The notes: generated by a model from the sequence alone, not told the origin. 40,186 nucleotides of DNA from Myxococcota bacterium (GCA_024278455.1 JAJRTE010000150.1:1-40186), one strand, 5' to 3'; counted from the stretch's first letter, positions 1 through 8,695 are shown. Made by a program: numbers and translations.

Positions 1-228
1 CTCGAGGTCCGAGAAGAGGTCGGCACGATCCTCCTCGCTCTTCTCGAAGAAGTACTTCAGCATCGAGAGGTTCAAGGTCTTGCCGAACCGGCGCGGGCGC
101 GGAAAGAGGAGGATGGAGGCCGGATCGTCCACCACGTCGGCGATGAACCGGCTCTTGTCGATGTAGTCCGCGCCGGACCGGCGGAGATTGCGGAAGTCGG
201 AGACGCCCAGGCTGGGACGGAACCCCAT
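1..228 (-). CDS. AAA-ATPase-like protein (PD-(D/E)XK nuclease-associated type), N-terminal fragment
   Basis: Only the first 76 codons lie in the window; the gene runs off the left edge. The start is the ATG at 226-228, with GGAGGG seven bases upstream as ribosome binding site. The protein opens with GVSDFRNLRRSGADYIDKS, then PASILLFPRPRRFGKT and LNLSMLKYFFE. A short 'DF..+R..G..YIDK' lead followed by a RP+RFGKT P-loop variant is the hallmark of the AAA-ATPase_like family (PF09820), whose members usually carry a C-terminal PD-(D/E)XK nuclease-like domain and total about 500-580 residues. The C-terminal part is outside the window, so the nuclease domain is inferred from family knowledge only. 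These proteins are common, often multi-copy, in Bacteroidetes and uncultured bacteria; their cellular role is not settled. It stands alone, divergent from the lipoprotein gene at 469. Confidence 0.8.
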   Translation of the reverse strand, partial: MGFRPSLGVSDFRNLRRSGADYIDKSRFIADVVDDPASILLFPRPRRFGKTLNLSMLKYFFEKSEEDRADLFSDLE

Positions 229-370
229 GACTCACCCTCCATACGACAGTGTACCGAGATCGTGGGGGCATGATACCACAGGAAAAGCACAGCCGGTAGG
301 GGGGCGAGACACCCCCGTTCCCGACTCGCCGCGCGACACCAAATCCTTCGCTCCCCGGGCATGATTCCGG

Positions 371-376
371 TATACT
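371..376 (+). promoter_or_regulatory. -10 element (TATACT) ahead of MopE-repeat lipoprotein gene
   Basis: TATACT stands in an otherwise GC-rich stretch, about 90 bases before the chosen start codon. The same hexamer is the -10 of the strong promoter at 14098. I see no good -35 at 16-18 bp, so this is a partial match. Confidence 0.35.
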
Positions 377-468
377 CCAGGTAAGCGAGCGGCTGCGGTG
401 GCCAGGCGAGGCTGCGGCCGTGCCTGCGAACGTTGGTGGCGGAAGCTCACACCAGGAGGAAGCGGCTC

Positions 469-2223
469 ATGCAACAGCGAACGAAGATGTGGATCCTGGC
501 CAGACTCTCCCTCGTGCTCACGGCTTTCCTTGTCGTTGCGTGCGCCGGTTCCGGCAATGAGGGCGACGACGACAGCAGCGGCACCAACACCGTTGCCGAC
601 GCGGACGGCGACGGCGTTTCCGTGGACGATGGCGACTGCGACGATCAGGACGATACGGTCTACCCCGGTGCGACAGAGGCGGCGGACGGCGTGGACAACG
701 ACTGCGACGGAGAGATCGACGAGGCAGCGGCTACGCCAACGCCGACCCCGGCTCCGGTGCCAGGCCCCACTCCCACCACACGCCCGGAACCTACCCCGTC
801 CCCTGAGCCGGAAGACCTCGACGGCGACGGTTTCACCGAGAACCAGGGCGACTGCGACGACACCGACCCCGAGGTCAACCCGGACGCGACCGAAGTGCAG
901 GACGGGATCGACAACGATTGTGACGGCAGGGTCGACGAGACCGGTCCCGGCGGCAAGGACACCGATGGAGACGGCTACACCGTCAGTGATGGCGACTGCA
1001 ACGACCTGGACCCGAGCATCCACCCCGGCGCCATCGAACTCCCCGACGGCGAGGACAACGACTGCGACGGCGAGGTCGACGAACTGGGAGGCGGCGATGA
1101 CGTGGACCGGGACGGCTACACCGAGGCCGATGGTGACTGCAACGACCTCAACCCGCTGGTCTATCCCGGCGCCACGGAAATCCAGGACGGGCTCGACAAC
1201 GACTGCGACGGCGACGTCGACGAGGGCGCTGGCGACGGCGACGAGGACATGGATGGCTACACGGTCGACGGCGGGGACTGCGACGATGCCGACCCCACGA
1301 TCCACCCCGGCGCCATCGAACTCCCAGATGGGATCGACAATGACTGCGATGGCGAAGTAGACGAAACCCTTTCCCTGGACGGCGATCAAGACGGATACTC
1401 GCGCATCGAGGGCGATTGCGACGACACCGACCCATCGGTCAATCCGGGCGCTCCCGAGATTCCGGACGACGGGATCGACAACGATTGCGACGGCGAAACC
1501 GACGAGTCGGTCACCGGGGAGGACCAGGACGGAGACGGATACACCGTCGGCGACGGAGACTGCGACGATACCAACGTCCTCGTCAACCCCGGCGCATCGG
1601 AGATCGTCGGCGACGGCATCGACAACGACTGCGACGGCGAAATCGACGAAACGGATGGCGGTACCGACGCTGACGGCGACGGCTACACCGACCTGGGAGG
1701 AGATTGCGACGACGCCGACCCCCTGGTCAACCCCGGCATGCTCGAGATTCCCGGCGACGGCATCGACAACGACTGCGACGGCGAAATCGACGAGAGTTCG
1801 GGCACGACGGACCAGGACGGAGACGGATACTCGACGGCGGGCGGGGATTGCGACGACGCCGACCCGCAGGTCAATCCCGGCGTCCCCGAAGTCGAGGGCG
1901 ACGGTATCGACAACGACTGTGACGGCCAGGTCGACGAAAGCCCTGGCAGCGAGGACCAGGACGGAGACGGATACACCCCCGACGAGGGCGACTGCGACGA
2001 TAGCAACCCCCTGGCCAACCCCGGCCTGCCAGAGGTCCCCCTCGACAACGTCGACAACGATTGCGACGGCGAAGTGGACGAACGCGATACCGAGGACCAG
2101 GATCGGGACGGCTACACCGTGGAAGAGGGCGACTGCAACGACAAGAACCCGCTGGTCAACCCCGGCGCCACCGAGATCCCCGGCGACGGCATCGACAACG
2201 ACTGCGACGGCACTGCGCTGTAG
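469..2223 (+). CDS. Lipoprotein with 11 MopE-type putative metal-binding repeats
   Basis: A 584-residue acidic secreted lipoprotein. The ATG at 469 was chosen over an in-frame TTG at 433 because AGGAGGA lies eight bases upstream and a signal peptide follows directly. The lipobox is VVAC with Cys25. Residues from about 44 on are 11 units of some 42 residues each: D-x-D-x-D-G-Y/F, then G-D-C-D/N-D, N-P-G-A, and D-G-I-D-N-D-C-D-G. This is the putative metal-binding motif of PF11617, named after the MopE copper protein of Methylococcus. A Pro/Thr-rich linker separates unit 1 from unit 2. Each unit has two cysteines and about a dozen Asp/Glu, which fits divalent-cation binding at the outer surface. 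There is no further domain: the reading frame stops inside unit 11 right after DNDCDG. The chain may therefore be a pure repeat stalk, or it may have been truncated. Confidence 0.9.
   Translation: MQQRTKMWILARLSLVLTAFLVVACAGSGNEGDDDSSGTNTVADADGDGVSVDDGDCDDQDDTVYPGATEAADGVDNDCDGEIDEAAATPTPTPAPVPGPTPTTRPEPTPSPEPEDLDGDGFTENQGDCDDTDPEVNPDATEVQDGIDNDCDGRVDETGPGGKDTDGDGYTVSDGDCNDLDPSIHPGAIELPDGEDNDCDGEVDELGGGDDVDRDGYTEADGDCNDLNPLVYPGATEIQDGLDNDCDGDVDEGAGDGDEDMDGYTVDGGDCDDADPTIHPGAIELPDGIDNDCDGEVDETLSLDGDQDGYSRIEGDCDDTDPSVNPGAPEIPDDGIDNDCDGETDESVTGEDQDGDGYTVGDGDCDDTNVLVNPGASEIVGDGIDNDCDGEIDETDGGTDADGDGYTDLGGDCDDADPLVNPGMLEIPGDGIDNDCDGEIDESSGTTDQDGDGYSTAGGDCDDADPQVNPGVPEVEGDGIDNDCDGQVDESPGSEDQDGDGYTPDEGDCDDSNPLANPGLPEVPLDNVDNDCDGEVDERDTEDQDRDGYTVEEGDCNDKNPLVNPGATEIPGDGIDNDCDGTAL
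598..2214 (+). repeat. Coding tandem repeat, 11 units of about 126-129 bp (MopE motif)
   Basis: Units start with a GACxxGGAC-type core and end with GACAACGACTGCGACGGC or a close variant. Units 6-11 are more alike at the DNA level than units 1-5, which suggests recent unit duplication. Unit 1 is split off by a Pro/Thr linker at about 725-815. Confidence 0.85.
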
Positions 2224-2417
2224 CCGCTACCGGCACGGGACGGGTTCCCAGGCGAGCACGGCGAAGGCACCAGGAACCACGCCGCGTTCTCCACCCTCTC
2301 CGCGGGGAATCCAGCGCCGTCCTCTCTCCTTCCACGCCCGCCTCGACGCCACCGTCGCCTTGAGCGATGGCCGGTCCTTTCGCTCACGGGGGGCGCAGCC
2401 GGCTGGCCGTTGCCGTA

Positions 2418-3680
2418 TCACACCGTGGCCAGCGCGTCGTCCAGCGCGCCCAACAGGTCGTCCACATCCTCGATACCCACCGAGATGCGCACGAGCCCGT
2501 CGGTGATACCACCCTTCTCCCGCTTGTCGCTGGGCACGCAGGCGTGGGTCATCGACGCGGGGTGCTGGATGAGCGAATCCACGCAACCGAGCGAGACCGC
2601 GAGGGTGAAGATCTTGATGTTGTTCATCATGCGCCGGCCCGCCTCCACGCCGCCGGCCAGTTCGAACGATACCATCCCGCCGAACTTGCGCATCTGCTTC
2701 CGGGCCAGGGCATGGTACGGGCTACTCTCCAGGCCGGGGTAGTAGACCCGCTCCACCTTGGGGTGCTTCTCGAGGTACCGGGCGATGGCCATGGCGTTGT
2801 CGCAGTGCTTCTCCATTCGGATGGGCAGCGTCTTGATCCCGATACCGACCAGCCAGACATCGAACGGGCTCGGCACGGCCCCGGTGTCCTTGATGTACTC
2901 GTAGGCCCGGTCCTTCACCTCGTCCACGACCGTGGTCATGCAGCCCCCCACCACCACGCCGTGGCCGCAGAGGTACTTGGTCGTCGAATGGAGCACCACG
3001 TGGGCGCCCAGCTCGAGCGGCCGTTGGAGATAGGGGGTCGCGAAGGTGTTATCGACCATGATCACCATCTCCGGCGCGTGCTTGGCCGCGATCGCCGCCA
3101 CCCCCTCGATGTCCGTCAGGGCCAGCATGGGGTTCGTCGGCGTCTCGAACAGCAGGCACTTCGCGTCCGGGTGCGCCTTGATCGCTTCTTCGACCTGGTT
3201 CAGGTCGGACGTGTCCACTTCCACCGTCTGGATGCCGAACCGGGTCAGGATCGATTCCGCCAGGTGCTCCGTGGCGCCGTACATCACGTTCCCGGTGATG
3301 ATGGTGTCTCCGGCACGGCACAGGGCCATGATCGTGGAGGAAATCGCCGCCATGCCGGAGGAGAACGCCAGCGATGAGATCCGCGTCTGCGGCGACGACA
3401 GCTTGACGTTGCCGCCCTCGAGCGCGTTCATCTTGGCCTCGAGCACCATCACCGTGGGGTTGCCCATGCGGGTGTAGATATAGCCCTGCTTGTTGCCCGA
3501 GAAGATCTCCGCACCCTCCTCCGCGTTCTGAAACACGAAGGTCGACGACTGGTAGATGGCCGTGCTGTGCGACGTGTGCTGCGGCTGGCCCACGTGCTCC
3601 CCGGCATGAAGCGCTCGAGTCGCGAATCCACAATTCAGGCAAAACTTCTCGACATAATCCGGCAGGCAGGAATCTTCCAT
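2418..3680 (-). CDS. Trans-sulfuration family PLP enzyme (cystathionine gamma-synthase / methionine gamma-lyase type)
   Basis: A 420-residue cytoplasmic enzyme of the Cys/Met metabolism PLP-dependent family (PF01053). Visible landmarks are YIYTRMGNPT at 67-76 (the Y-x-R phosphate and active-site loop from the neighbouring subunit), SSGMAAI at 107-113, MVDNTFATP at 208-216 with Asp210 as the residue that contacts the PLP ring nitrogen, and HSTTKYLCGHG at 231-241 with Lys235 as the Schiff-base lysine. Length fits the family. The ATG at 3678-3680 follows GGAGGTGA. The family includes cystathionine gamma-synthase, cystathionine beta- and gamma-lyases, methionine gamma-lyase and O-acetylhomoserine sulfhydrylase; sequence alone does not separate these, and no met gene lies next to it. 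The N-terminus has an unusual CLNC pair at 14-17. It is divergent from the subtilase gene and has its own promoter. Confidence 0.9.
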   Translation of the reverse strand: MEDSCLPDYVEKFCLNCGFATRALHAGEHVGQPQHTSHSTAIYQSSTFVFQNAEEGAEIFSGNKQGYIYTRMGNPTVMVLEAKMNALEGGNVKLSSPQTRISSLAFSSGMAAISSTIMALCRAGDTIITGNVMYGATEHLAESILTRFGIQTVEVDTSDLNQVEEAIKAHPDAKCLLFETPTNPMLALTDIEGVAAIAAKHAPEMVIMVDNTFATPYLQRPLELGAHVVLHSTTKYLCGHGVVVGGCMTTVVDEVKDRAYEYIKDTGAVPSPFDVWLVGIGIKTLPIRMEKHCDNAMAIARYLEKHPKVERVYYPGLESSPYHALARKQMRKFGGMVSFELAGGVEAGRRMMNNIKIFTLAVSLGCVDSLIQHPASMTHACVPSDKREKGGITDGLVRISVGIEDVDDLLGALDDALATV

Positions 3681-3768
3681 CGATCACCTCCATCCGCGTG
3701 CTCTCGAGCACCTGCGCGGGGTTGAATCCGCCCGGGCGAAACCACCTTCTCGCATTCCGGGGGGACCC

Positions 3769-3798
3769 ACCCTAGCCGACCGGATCGACGCTTGTCAA
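3769..3798 (-). promoter_or_regulatory. Sigma-70-type promoter for the PLP enzyme gene
   Basis: On the minus strand a perfect TTGACA (3793-3798) is followed after 18 bp by TAGGGT (3769-3774). Transcription would begin near 3762, giving a leader of about 80 bases. That leader contains a small hairpin (GTGCT-CGAG-AGCAC, about 3699-3712), and I could not match it to a known SAM riboswitch. Confidence 0.6.
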
Positions 3799-3821
3799 CC
3801 GGGATCGCGAGAACGGCCGAA

Positions 3822-3883
3822 TGGTTGCACCTTCGCGGTCTCGAGGTGCAACCAGCCGGCGAAGTGTTTCCATCGTGGAACAC
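3822..3883. promoter_or_regulatory. Two dyads in the divergent intergenic region
   Basis: TGGTTGCACCT (3822-3832) and AGGTGCAACCA (3844-3854) form a perfect 11-bp inverted repeat with an 11-base spacer. Ten bases on, GTGTTTCCA (3864-3872) and TGGAACAC (3876-3883) form a second one with a single bulge. They sit between the minus-strand -35 at 3793 and the subtilase gene. They could be regulator operators or RNA hairpins; no T-tract follows, so they are not intrinsic terminators. Confidence 0.5.
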
Positions 3884-3968
3884 GTTCCGGGGCGCTTTCC
3901 GCACCGCACAGCCCAGCGCAAGAACCTGGCGTGGCAGGAAGCCCTTTGCCACCGGGGAGTACCACGAC

Positions 3969-3996
3969 TGGACAAACGACCGCGAATGCATAAGAT
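3969..3996 (+). promoter_or_regulatory. Possible promoter for the subtilase gene
   Basis: TGGACA (3969-3974), 16 bp, TAAGAT (3991-3996), ending about 45 bases before the start codon. The boxes are moderate matches; the 16-bp spacing agrees with the stronger promoters at 14076, 14796 and 29808. Confidence 0.4.
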
Positions 3997-4041
3997 GAGT
4001 GGGTCCAGATTCGAGCCGCGAACACGAACATGGGAGAAGAC

Positions 4042-6576
4042 ATGAAGGTAGGAACCGTCGCGACGATCACCTGCACCCTGGCCCTGATGGTGGCCTCCAG
4101 CGTGCCTCGAGCCGCCGGGGCTGCCTGGATGGATCCTGAACTGGCCGCCACGCTGGAAGGTGCCGCTCCCGGCGACCGCATCCAGGTGTTTGCCGTCCTC
4201 GAGCAGCAGGTGGATCTGCCCGGGATACTCCAGGAGATGGCGTCGGTACGAGCCCCCCTGGCGGTGCGACATTTCGAGGTGGTGACACGCGCCCGGGAGT
4301 TGGCTCGAGCCACCCAGGGCCCCTTGCTGGACTGGCTGGAGCGCAACCGAGGCTCGGGGGTCACCTCGTACCACGCTTTCTGGATCACCAACGCGGTGGC
4401 CGTCGAGGCGACGGCGCAGTTCGTGGAACGCCTGGCAGGACGGCCCGAGCTGTCGTCGATATTCCCGGACTACCCGATCGAACTCATCGCCCCGGCGAGT
4501 GAACCCGCGACCACCGCCGCGACCGGGAACGGGATCGAGAACGGCATCATGGTGACCGGTGCCCCGGAGATGTGGGCGCTGGGTTTCGACGGGACTGGGA
4601 CCCTGGCATGCCACCAGGACACGGGCGTGGACGGGACCCACCCCGCTCTGGCGGACCGCTGGCGGGGGCTCGAGCCGGGGGTCAGCCCGTCCGAAGCCTG
4701 GTTCGATCCCCACTACGGCGAGACGTTCCCGACAGATTCGGACATCCACGGGACCCACACGATGGGTACCATGGTCGGCGACGATGGTGCCGGCAACCAG
4801 ATAGGCATGGCGCCGGGCGCCCGCTGGATAGGGGCCAAGACCATCGACGTCCCGAGCGGCGACATCTTCTCCGACGCCGTGGCAGGCTTCGAATGGGCGG
4901 CAGACCCGGACGGCGACCCCGCCACTATGGACGATGTGCCCGATGTCATCAACAACTCGTGGGGGCTCCAGATCGCTACATACGGGTCCTGCCGTTCCGA
5001 CTTCAACGCCGCCATCGACACCGTGGAAGCCGCGGGCGTCGTAGTGGTTTTCGCGGCCGGCAACGAGGGCGCGCAGGGGTTGCGCTCGCCGGCAAACCGT
5101 ATCGCCACGGATCTGAACGTGTTCGCCGTGGGAGCGCTCAACCAGGACGGCGCCACCGCAGCCGGGTTTTCCAGCCGCGGACCGTCGGACTGTGACCGCC
5201 AGACGATCAAGCCGGAGGTCGCTGCTGTGGGTGTCCATGTGCGGTCTTCCTTCCCGGGCGGCGGCTACGGCACCCTTGACGGTACATCCATGGCCAGCCC
5301 ACACGTCGCAGGCGCAGTCTTGCTCCTCCGCCAGGCGTTCCCCGAGGCCACTCCGGAAGAGATCAAGTACGCTCTCTATATCACCGCGGTCGATCTTGGG
5401 GTCGAGGGCGAGGACAACACCTACGGCATGGGCGCCATCGATGTGTTCGAGGCCTACTCGTGGCTGAAGACCTACATGGTCAACCCCAACGGACGGGTGC
5501 GCATGAACGACCTCTTCACTTGCGACGACCTGGTGACCGTGACCGTCTCCGACATCGACCTCACCAACGACACGGTGGACGTGACCGCCTCGAGCCTCAC
5601 GGAGCCCGGCGGAGAGACGGTGACGCTGTTTGCCACGGAGGACGAAGGGGTCTACACCGGGACCGTGCAACTCTCCCCTGCCGCCGCCGTCGCGGGCGAC
5701 GGCCTGCTCGCCGTGTCCGACGCGGACACCATCACCGTGACCTACCTCGATGCCGACGACGGCGACGGGAACCTGGACGTCCCCAAGACCGATGAGGCCA
5801 CCACGGACTGTGCCGCCCCGGTCTTCGACGGACTCCAGACCGCCGACGCCGGGGACTACCAGGTGGCGCTCGCCTGGAATCCGGCCATCGACGCCCACGC
5901 GATCTCCTACAACGTCTACCGCTCCACCGAACCGATGGGGTACGATTTCGACCAGCCGCTGGCGACCGTGGCGGAAACGAGCTACCTCGACGACGCGGTC
6001 GAAAACGGGCAGACCTGGTACTACCTCGTCCGGGCCGTGGATCTCCTGGGTCAGGAAGACACGAACCTCGAGGAACGCTCCGCCACTCCCTTCGGCCCCG
6101 ACCGCCTCCTCCGGGAACGGTTCGACGGCGAGGACTTCGCGTCCTGGACCCGGGGCAACGGCGGGAAATGCCGCGCCACCTGGTTCCTGGTGAACTGCTG
6201 GGACTCGAGCTGGTGTGACGGCGGCATGGCCTACGTCGATCACGACGACTGCTTCCCCTGGTCGCCGATGGACGAAGAGCTGGTCAGTCCGCCTGTCGAC
6301 TGTTCCGGCCACACCGGCCTCGAACTCCGTTTCGACCACTACTTCGACCAGGGCGGGTCCGAGATCGCCGACGTGGACGTCTCGACCGACGGCCGGAACT
6401 GGACCACCGTTGCCCGGTTCCGGGGCCAAAGCAGGTACGGAAGCGAAGCCATCGACCTCGGCGCCCTGGACGGCGAACCCACGGTCTATCTCCGGTTCCA
6501 CTACTACAAGACCAACATGACGTCGGACGACTGGGGGGTGGACAACATCGAACTGGTCGGCTGGCCGGCCGAATAG
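4042..6576 (+). CDS. Secreted subtilisin-like serine protease (S8) with C-terminal Fn3-like and MAM/choice-of-anchor-J-like domains
   Basis: An 844-residue exported protease. The second of two close ATGs is preferred, since GGGAGAAG precedes it and MKV opens a normal signal peptide ending near AAGA. Residues 45-150 look like an I9-type propeptide/chaperone region. The S8 catalytic domain spans about 160-465: Asp193 in QDTGVDGTHP, His236 in DIHGTHTMG, oxyanion Asn in VINNSWG near 304, and Ser416 in GTSMASPHVAG, so the triad is complete. A beta-rich stretch follows, then a fibronectin-III-like segment near 600-680 (VALAWNPAID, YNVYRST). The last 160 residues (ERFDGEDFASW to DDWGVDNIELVGW) have the start and end signature of choice-of-anchor-J/MAM modules, with several cysteines. 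It probably degrades extracellular protein. It is a single gene, divergent from the PLP enzyme. Confidence 0.93.
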   Translation: MKVGTVATITCTLALMVASSVPRAAGAAWMDPELAATLEGAAPGDRIQVFAVLEQQVDLPGILQEMASVRAPLAVRHFEVVTRARELARATQGPLLDWLERNRGSGVTSYHAFWITNAVAVEATAQFVERLAGRPELSSIFPDYPIELIAPASEPATTAATGNGIENGIMVTGAPEMWALGFDGTGTLACHQDTGVDGTHPALADRWRGLEPGVSPSEAWFDPHYGETFPTDSDIHGTHTMGTMVGDDGAGNQIGMAPGARWIGAKTIDVPSGDIFSDAVAGFEWAADPDGDPATMDDVPDVINNSWGLQIATYGSCRSDFNAAIDTVEAAGVVVVFAAGNEGAQGLRSPANRIATDLNVFAVGALNQDGATAAGFSSRGPSDCDRQTIKPEVAAVGVHVRSSFPGGGYGTLDGTSMASPHVAGAVLLLRQAFPEATPEEIKYALYITAVDLGVEGEDNTYGMGAIDVFEAYSWLKTYMVNPNGRVRMNDLFTCDDLVTVTVSDIDLTNDTVDVTASSLTEPGGETVTLFATEDEGVYTGTVQLSPAAAVAGDGLLAVSDADTITVTYLDADDGDGNLDVPKTDEATTDCAAPVFDGLQTADAGDYQVALAWNPAIDAHAISYNVYRSTEPMGYDFDQPLATVAETSYLDDAVENGQTWYYLVRAVDLLGQEDTNLEERSATPFGPDRLLRERFDGEDFASWTRGNGGKCRATWFLVNCWDSSWCDGGMAYVDHDDCFPWSPMDEELVSPPVDCSGHTGLELRFDHYFDQGGSEIADVDVSTDGRNWTTVARFRGQSRYGSEAIDLGALDGEPTVYLRFHYYKTNMTSDDWGVDNIELVGWPAE

Positions 6577-6714
6577 GGAGCGGGCGGGCCGGGGACCGCC
6601 TACCGGCAAGACGGATTTCATGGCATACTGGCTGGGAATCCCGGAGGGCGCCTGGAACGAAGGCGCGAGCGGTTGCGGTCCAAGCTAGGCGCAAACTCAG
6701 CGATGGAGGCTCTC

Positions 6715-7296
6715 ATGGTGGAAACGATGTCGATGGACCTTCCTCTCGGCACGCCGGCGCCGAACTTTTCCCTGCCAGACGTGGTTACTGGACAGGTCGT
6801 GAGCCTGGACGACTTCAAGGACGCGCGGGCGCTGTTGGTCATGTTCCTGTGCAACCACTGTCCCTACGTGATTCACATCCGCGAGCGGCTGGGAACCATT
6901 GCGGGCATGTACCAGAAGAAGGGGGTTGCGGTGGTGGCCATCAATTCCAACGACGTGGAGGCCTATCCCGACGACCGCCCGGAGGAGATGCGTCGGATCG
7001 CTCGAGAAAAGAGGTGGACTTTCCCGTTCCTTTTCGACGAGACCCAGGAGGTGGCCAAGGCGTTCCGAGCCGCCTGCACGCCCGATTTCTACCTGTTCGA
7101 CAAGGACAGGAAGCTTGTCTACCACGGGCAGTTGGACAGGAGTCGCCCGAGCAACCGGCACCCGGTCACGGGCGAGGACCTGCGGGCGGCCATGGAGCGG
7201 TTGCTCCACGGCCTCCCGATACCGGGAGAGCAGGCGCCGAGCACCGGGTGCAACATCAAGTGGAAGCCGGGCAACGAGCCGCCCTGGTTCGCGTAG
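6715..7296 (+). CDS. Thioredoxin-fold redoxin (AhpC/TSA-Redoxin type)
   Basis: A 193-residue cytoplasmic thioredoxin-like protein with no signal peptide. Upstream in-frame ATG (6703) and TTG codons exist, but ATG 6715 has TGGAGG five bases ahead. The fold begins with GTPAPNFSLPD at 12-22, typical of AhpC/TSA-redoxin proteins. It carries a CNHCPYV active site at 46-52, a CxxC in place of the single peroxidatic cysteine of true peroxiredoxins. FYLFDKDRKLVYHGQLDR (about 129-146) is the conserved beta-strand and turn. The CNHCPYV subgroup is widespread and usually annotated simply as 'thioredoxin family protein'; the substrate is unknown. The C-terminus ends GCNIKWKPGNEPPWF, which is typical of this subgroup and contains an extra cysteine. 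It lies 138 bases after the subtilase gene, with a possible extended -10 (TGGCATACT, 6621-6629). Confidence 0.9.
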   Translation: MVETMSMDLPLGTPAPNFSLPDVVTGQVVSLDDFKDARALLVMFLCNHCPYVIHIRERLGTIAGMYQKKGVAVVAINSNDVEAYPDDRPEEMRRIAREKRWTFPFLFDETQEVAKAFRAACTPDFYLFDKDRKLVYHGQLDRSRPSNRHPVTGEDLRAAMERLLHGLPIPGEQAPSTGCNIKWKPGNEPPWFA

Positions 7297-7635
7297 CCTT
7301 CTCGAGTTGCTTTTGGCAGGCCTGCTGTCCCGCCGCTGCCTGGGACCACGATCCGCTTGCCGTCCTGCCGCCTCCCGTCCCCACGCTTGCGACGCTTTCT
7401 TTCCTCCCCTGCAAGTGCCCCCCGTTTCGCCAGCCCATTCCACCGCGCGCGGTTTCTGCCCGCACGCCCGGAAAAGATCGCACGGTAGCGCCACTGTTCG
7501 ACCATGTTGTTGTGCGCACACCAATTCGGGCTAATGCTCCCGCCGAATCGGCCGAAAAGACAGGTAGAGCAAGCCAAAGCCGTTTCCGGGGAGCCCCTCG
7601 TCGCTGCCCTGGGACGGTCAGAACTCGAGGTGGAC
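7297..7635. other. Intergenic region with palindrome and weak promoter
   Basis: No convincing gene lies here. An open frame reaches back to an ATG at 7504, but its codons (TTG, CTA, AGA, GTA, CAA) differ sharply from the genes around it, so I treat it as leader. TGTGCGCACA (7511-7520) is a perfect 10-bp palindrome. It overlaps a weak TTGTGC-16-TAATGC promoter (7510-7537) that could drive the acetyltransferase gene. Confidence 0.45.
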
Positions 7636-8685
7636 ATGTTGCTCCCTGTGAACCGTCCTGCAGAACGGTACCTGGACTTTTCGGTGAATGTCGTTCCGTT
7701 CCTGGGGAAACAGCCCGGAGCGATACAACGGGACCTTGTGGCGAGGATTCGCAGCATGGTCCTGGACTGCTGGGATGTCTCCTATTCGAATGCCGGGTTG
7801 GAGCAGCGACTGCTGGGTTCACACTGGCTCACCCTGGCGCACCGCCGCGGACACGTCGCGGGCTTCGTTGCCGGACGCCATCTCAAGGACCTGGAGGCCG
7901 ACGGTCGCACCGAGGACGCGGCGGTCATCGATGCCGCGGTGGTCCATCCTTCGTTCCAGCGCTTCGGCATCGCGTCGAAGCTGATCGGCAAGGGTGTGCT
8001 CGAAACCACGCGGGCACGCAACGGAACCATTCCGCTGGCGTTCAAGCCCGTACCCATCGTCATGGCAACCGGGTCACGGTACGCGCTGGCATTCGGAAAA
8101 CGGTTCCTCAAAGGGGTCGCCGGTCCCGGGTATCGACCGGATCCCAGGTACCAAGCGCTCATCCGGGCCGTCGCCGAACGGCTCGAGTGGGATCTGGACG
8201 AGTGGAACATCCAGAAGAATGGCCGGCAGTGCCTCGAGGACGACGCCAGGCTTCCCGATCTCCACCCTCACGAGGTGCTCGCCGTCGCGGGCGACCTCAC
8301 GGCCACCAAGTGGCTGAAGCTCCAGTGGCTGCTGAGATTCCAGTATCCGGCACGCTACTGGAACGCCTCGAGACGGCGGCGAGGTGCAGGCATGCCGGTG
8401 CCCTCGGCCGCGGGCGCCCACCTCATGCTCGGCGTGCCTGCCGGCGAGGCACGAACAGCTCCCGCGGTCTCGCCAGCCGCCGGGGTCGCGCGTGGCACGA
8501 CGTTGTCGGAGTTCGTTGCCTTGTCCGAAATATCGAAGCAGATAGCCACCGGCCCGGCCGGCCGTGCGAAGCCGCCCTCCGGCCGGCCTGGCCTCATGAT
8601 CGAGGCCGACGGGCCGGACGAAGCACGCGACGATCCCTTCCGCTCCCCCGGCAAGAGACACGCAGCCGACCCCTTCGCCGCGTAG
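7636..8685 (+). CDS. GNAT-family N-acetyltransferase with a disordered C-terminal extension
   Basis: 349 residues from the ATG at 7636, which has AGGTGG just upstream; an ATG at 7504 would add 44 residues with atypical codon use. The N-terminal half carries GNAT motif A: IDAAVVHPSFQRFGIASKLI at about 98-117, in which QRFGIA (108-113) is the Q/R-x-x-G-x-A/G pyrophosphate-binding loop for acetyl-CoA. The preceding GFVAGRH strand and the FKPVPIVMATGSRYALAFGKR segment after it match motif B surroundings. From about residue 250 on the chain is rich in Ala, Pro, Gly and Arg and looks disordered, which is unusual for this family. The acceptor substrate is unknown. The gene ends ten bases before the convergent lipoprotein gene. 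Confidence 0.75.
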   Translation: MLLPVNRPAERYLDFSVNVVPFLGKQPGAIQRDLVARIRSMVLDCWDVSYSNAGLEQRLLGSHWLTLAHRRGHVAGFVAGRHLKDLEADGRTEDAAVIDAAVVHPSFQRFGIASKLIGKGVLETTRARNGTIPLAFKPVPIVMATGSRYALAFGKRFLKGVAGPGYRPDPRYQALIRAVAERLEWDLDEWNIQKNGRQCLEDDARLPDLHPHEVLAVAGDLTATKWLKLQWLLRFQYPARYWNASRRRRGAGMPVPSAAGAHLMLGVPAGEARTAPAVSPAAGVARGTTLSEFVALSEISKQIATGPAGRAKPPSGRPGLMIEADGPDEARDDPFRSPGKRHAADPFAA

Positions 8686-8695
8686 CCAGGAGGCT

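Noticed and set aside
598..2214. Regular repeats that could suggest a CRISPR array
   Set aside because: Units are about 126 bp, diverged, and translate into a conserved protein motif; there are no short identical repeats with unique spacers.
3681..3765. SAM or SAH riboswitch in the leader of the PLP enzyme
   Set aside because: I could not find the conserved cores of known classes; only a small CTCGAG-containing hairpin is present.
3772..6621. Very long open frame on the minus strand opposite the subtilase gene
   Set aside because: It is the mirror of a GC-rich plus-strand gene with a complete catalytic triad. Its translation is low in domain signal, rich in Val/Gly/His/Arg, and has no ribosome site.
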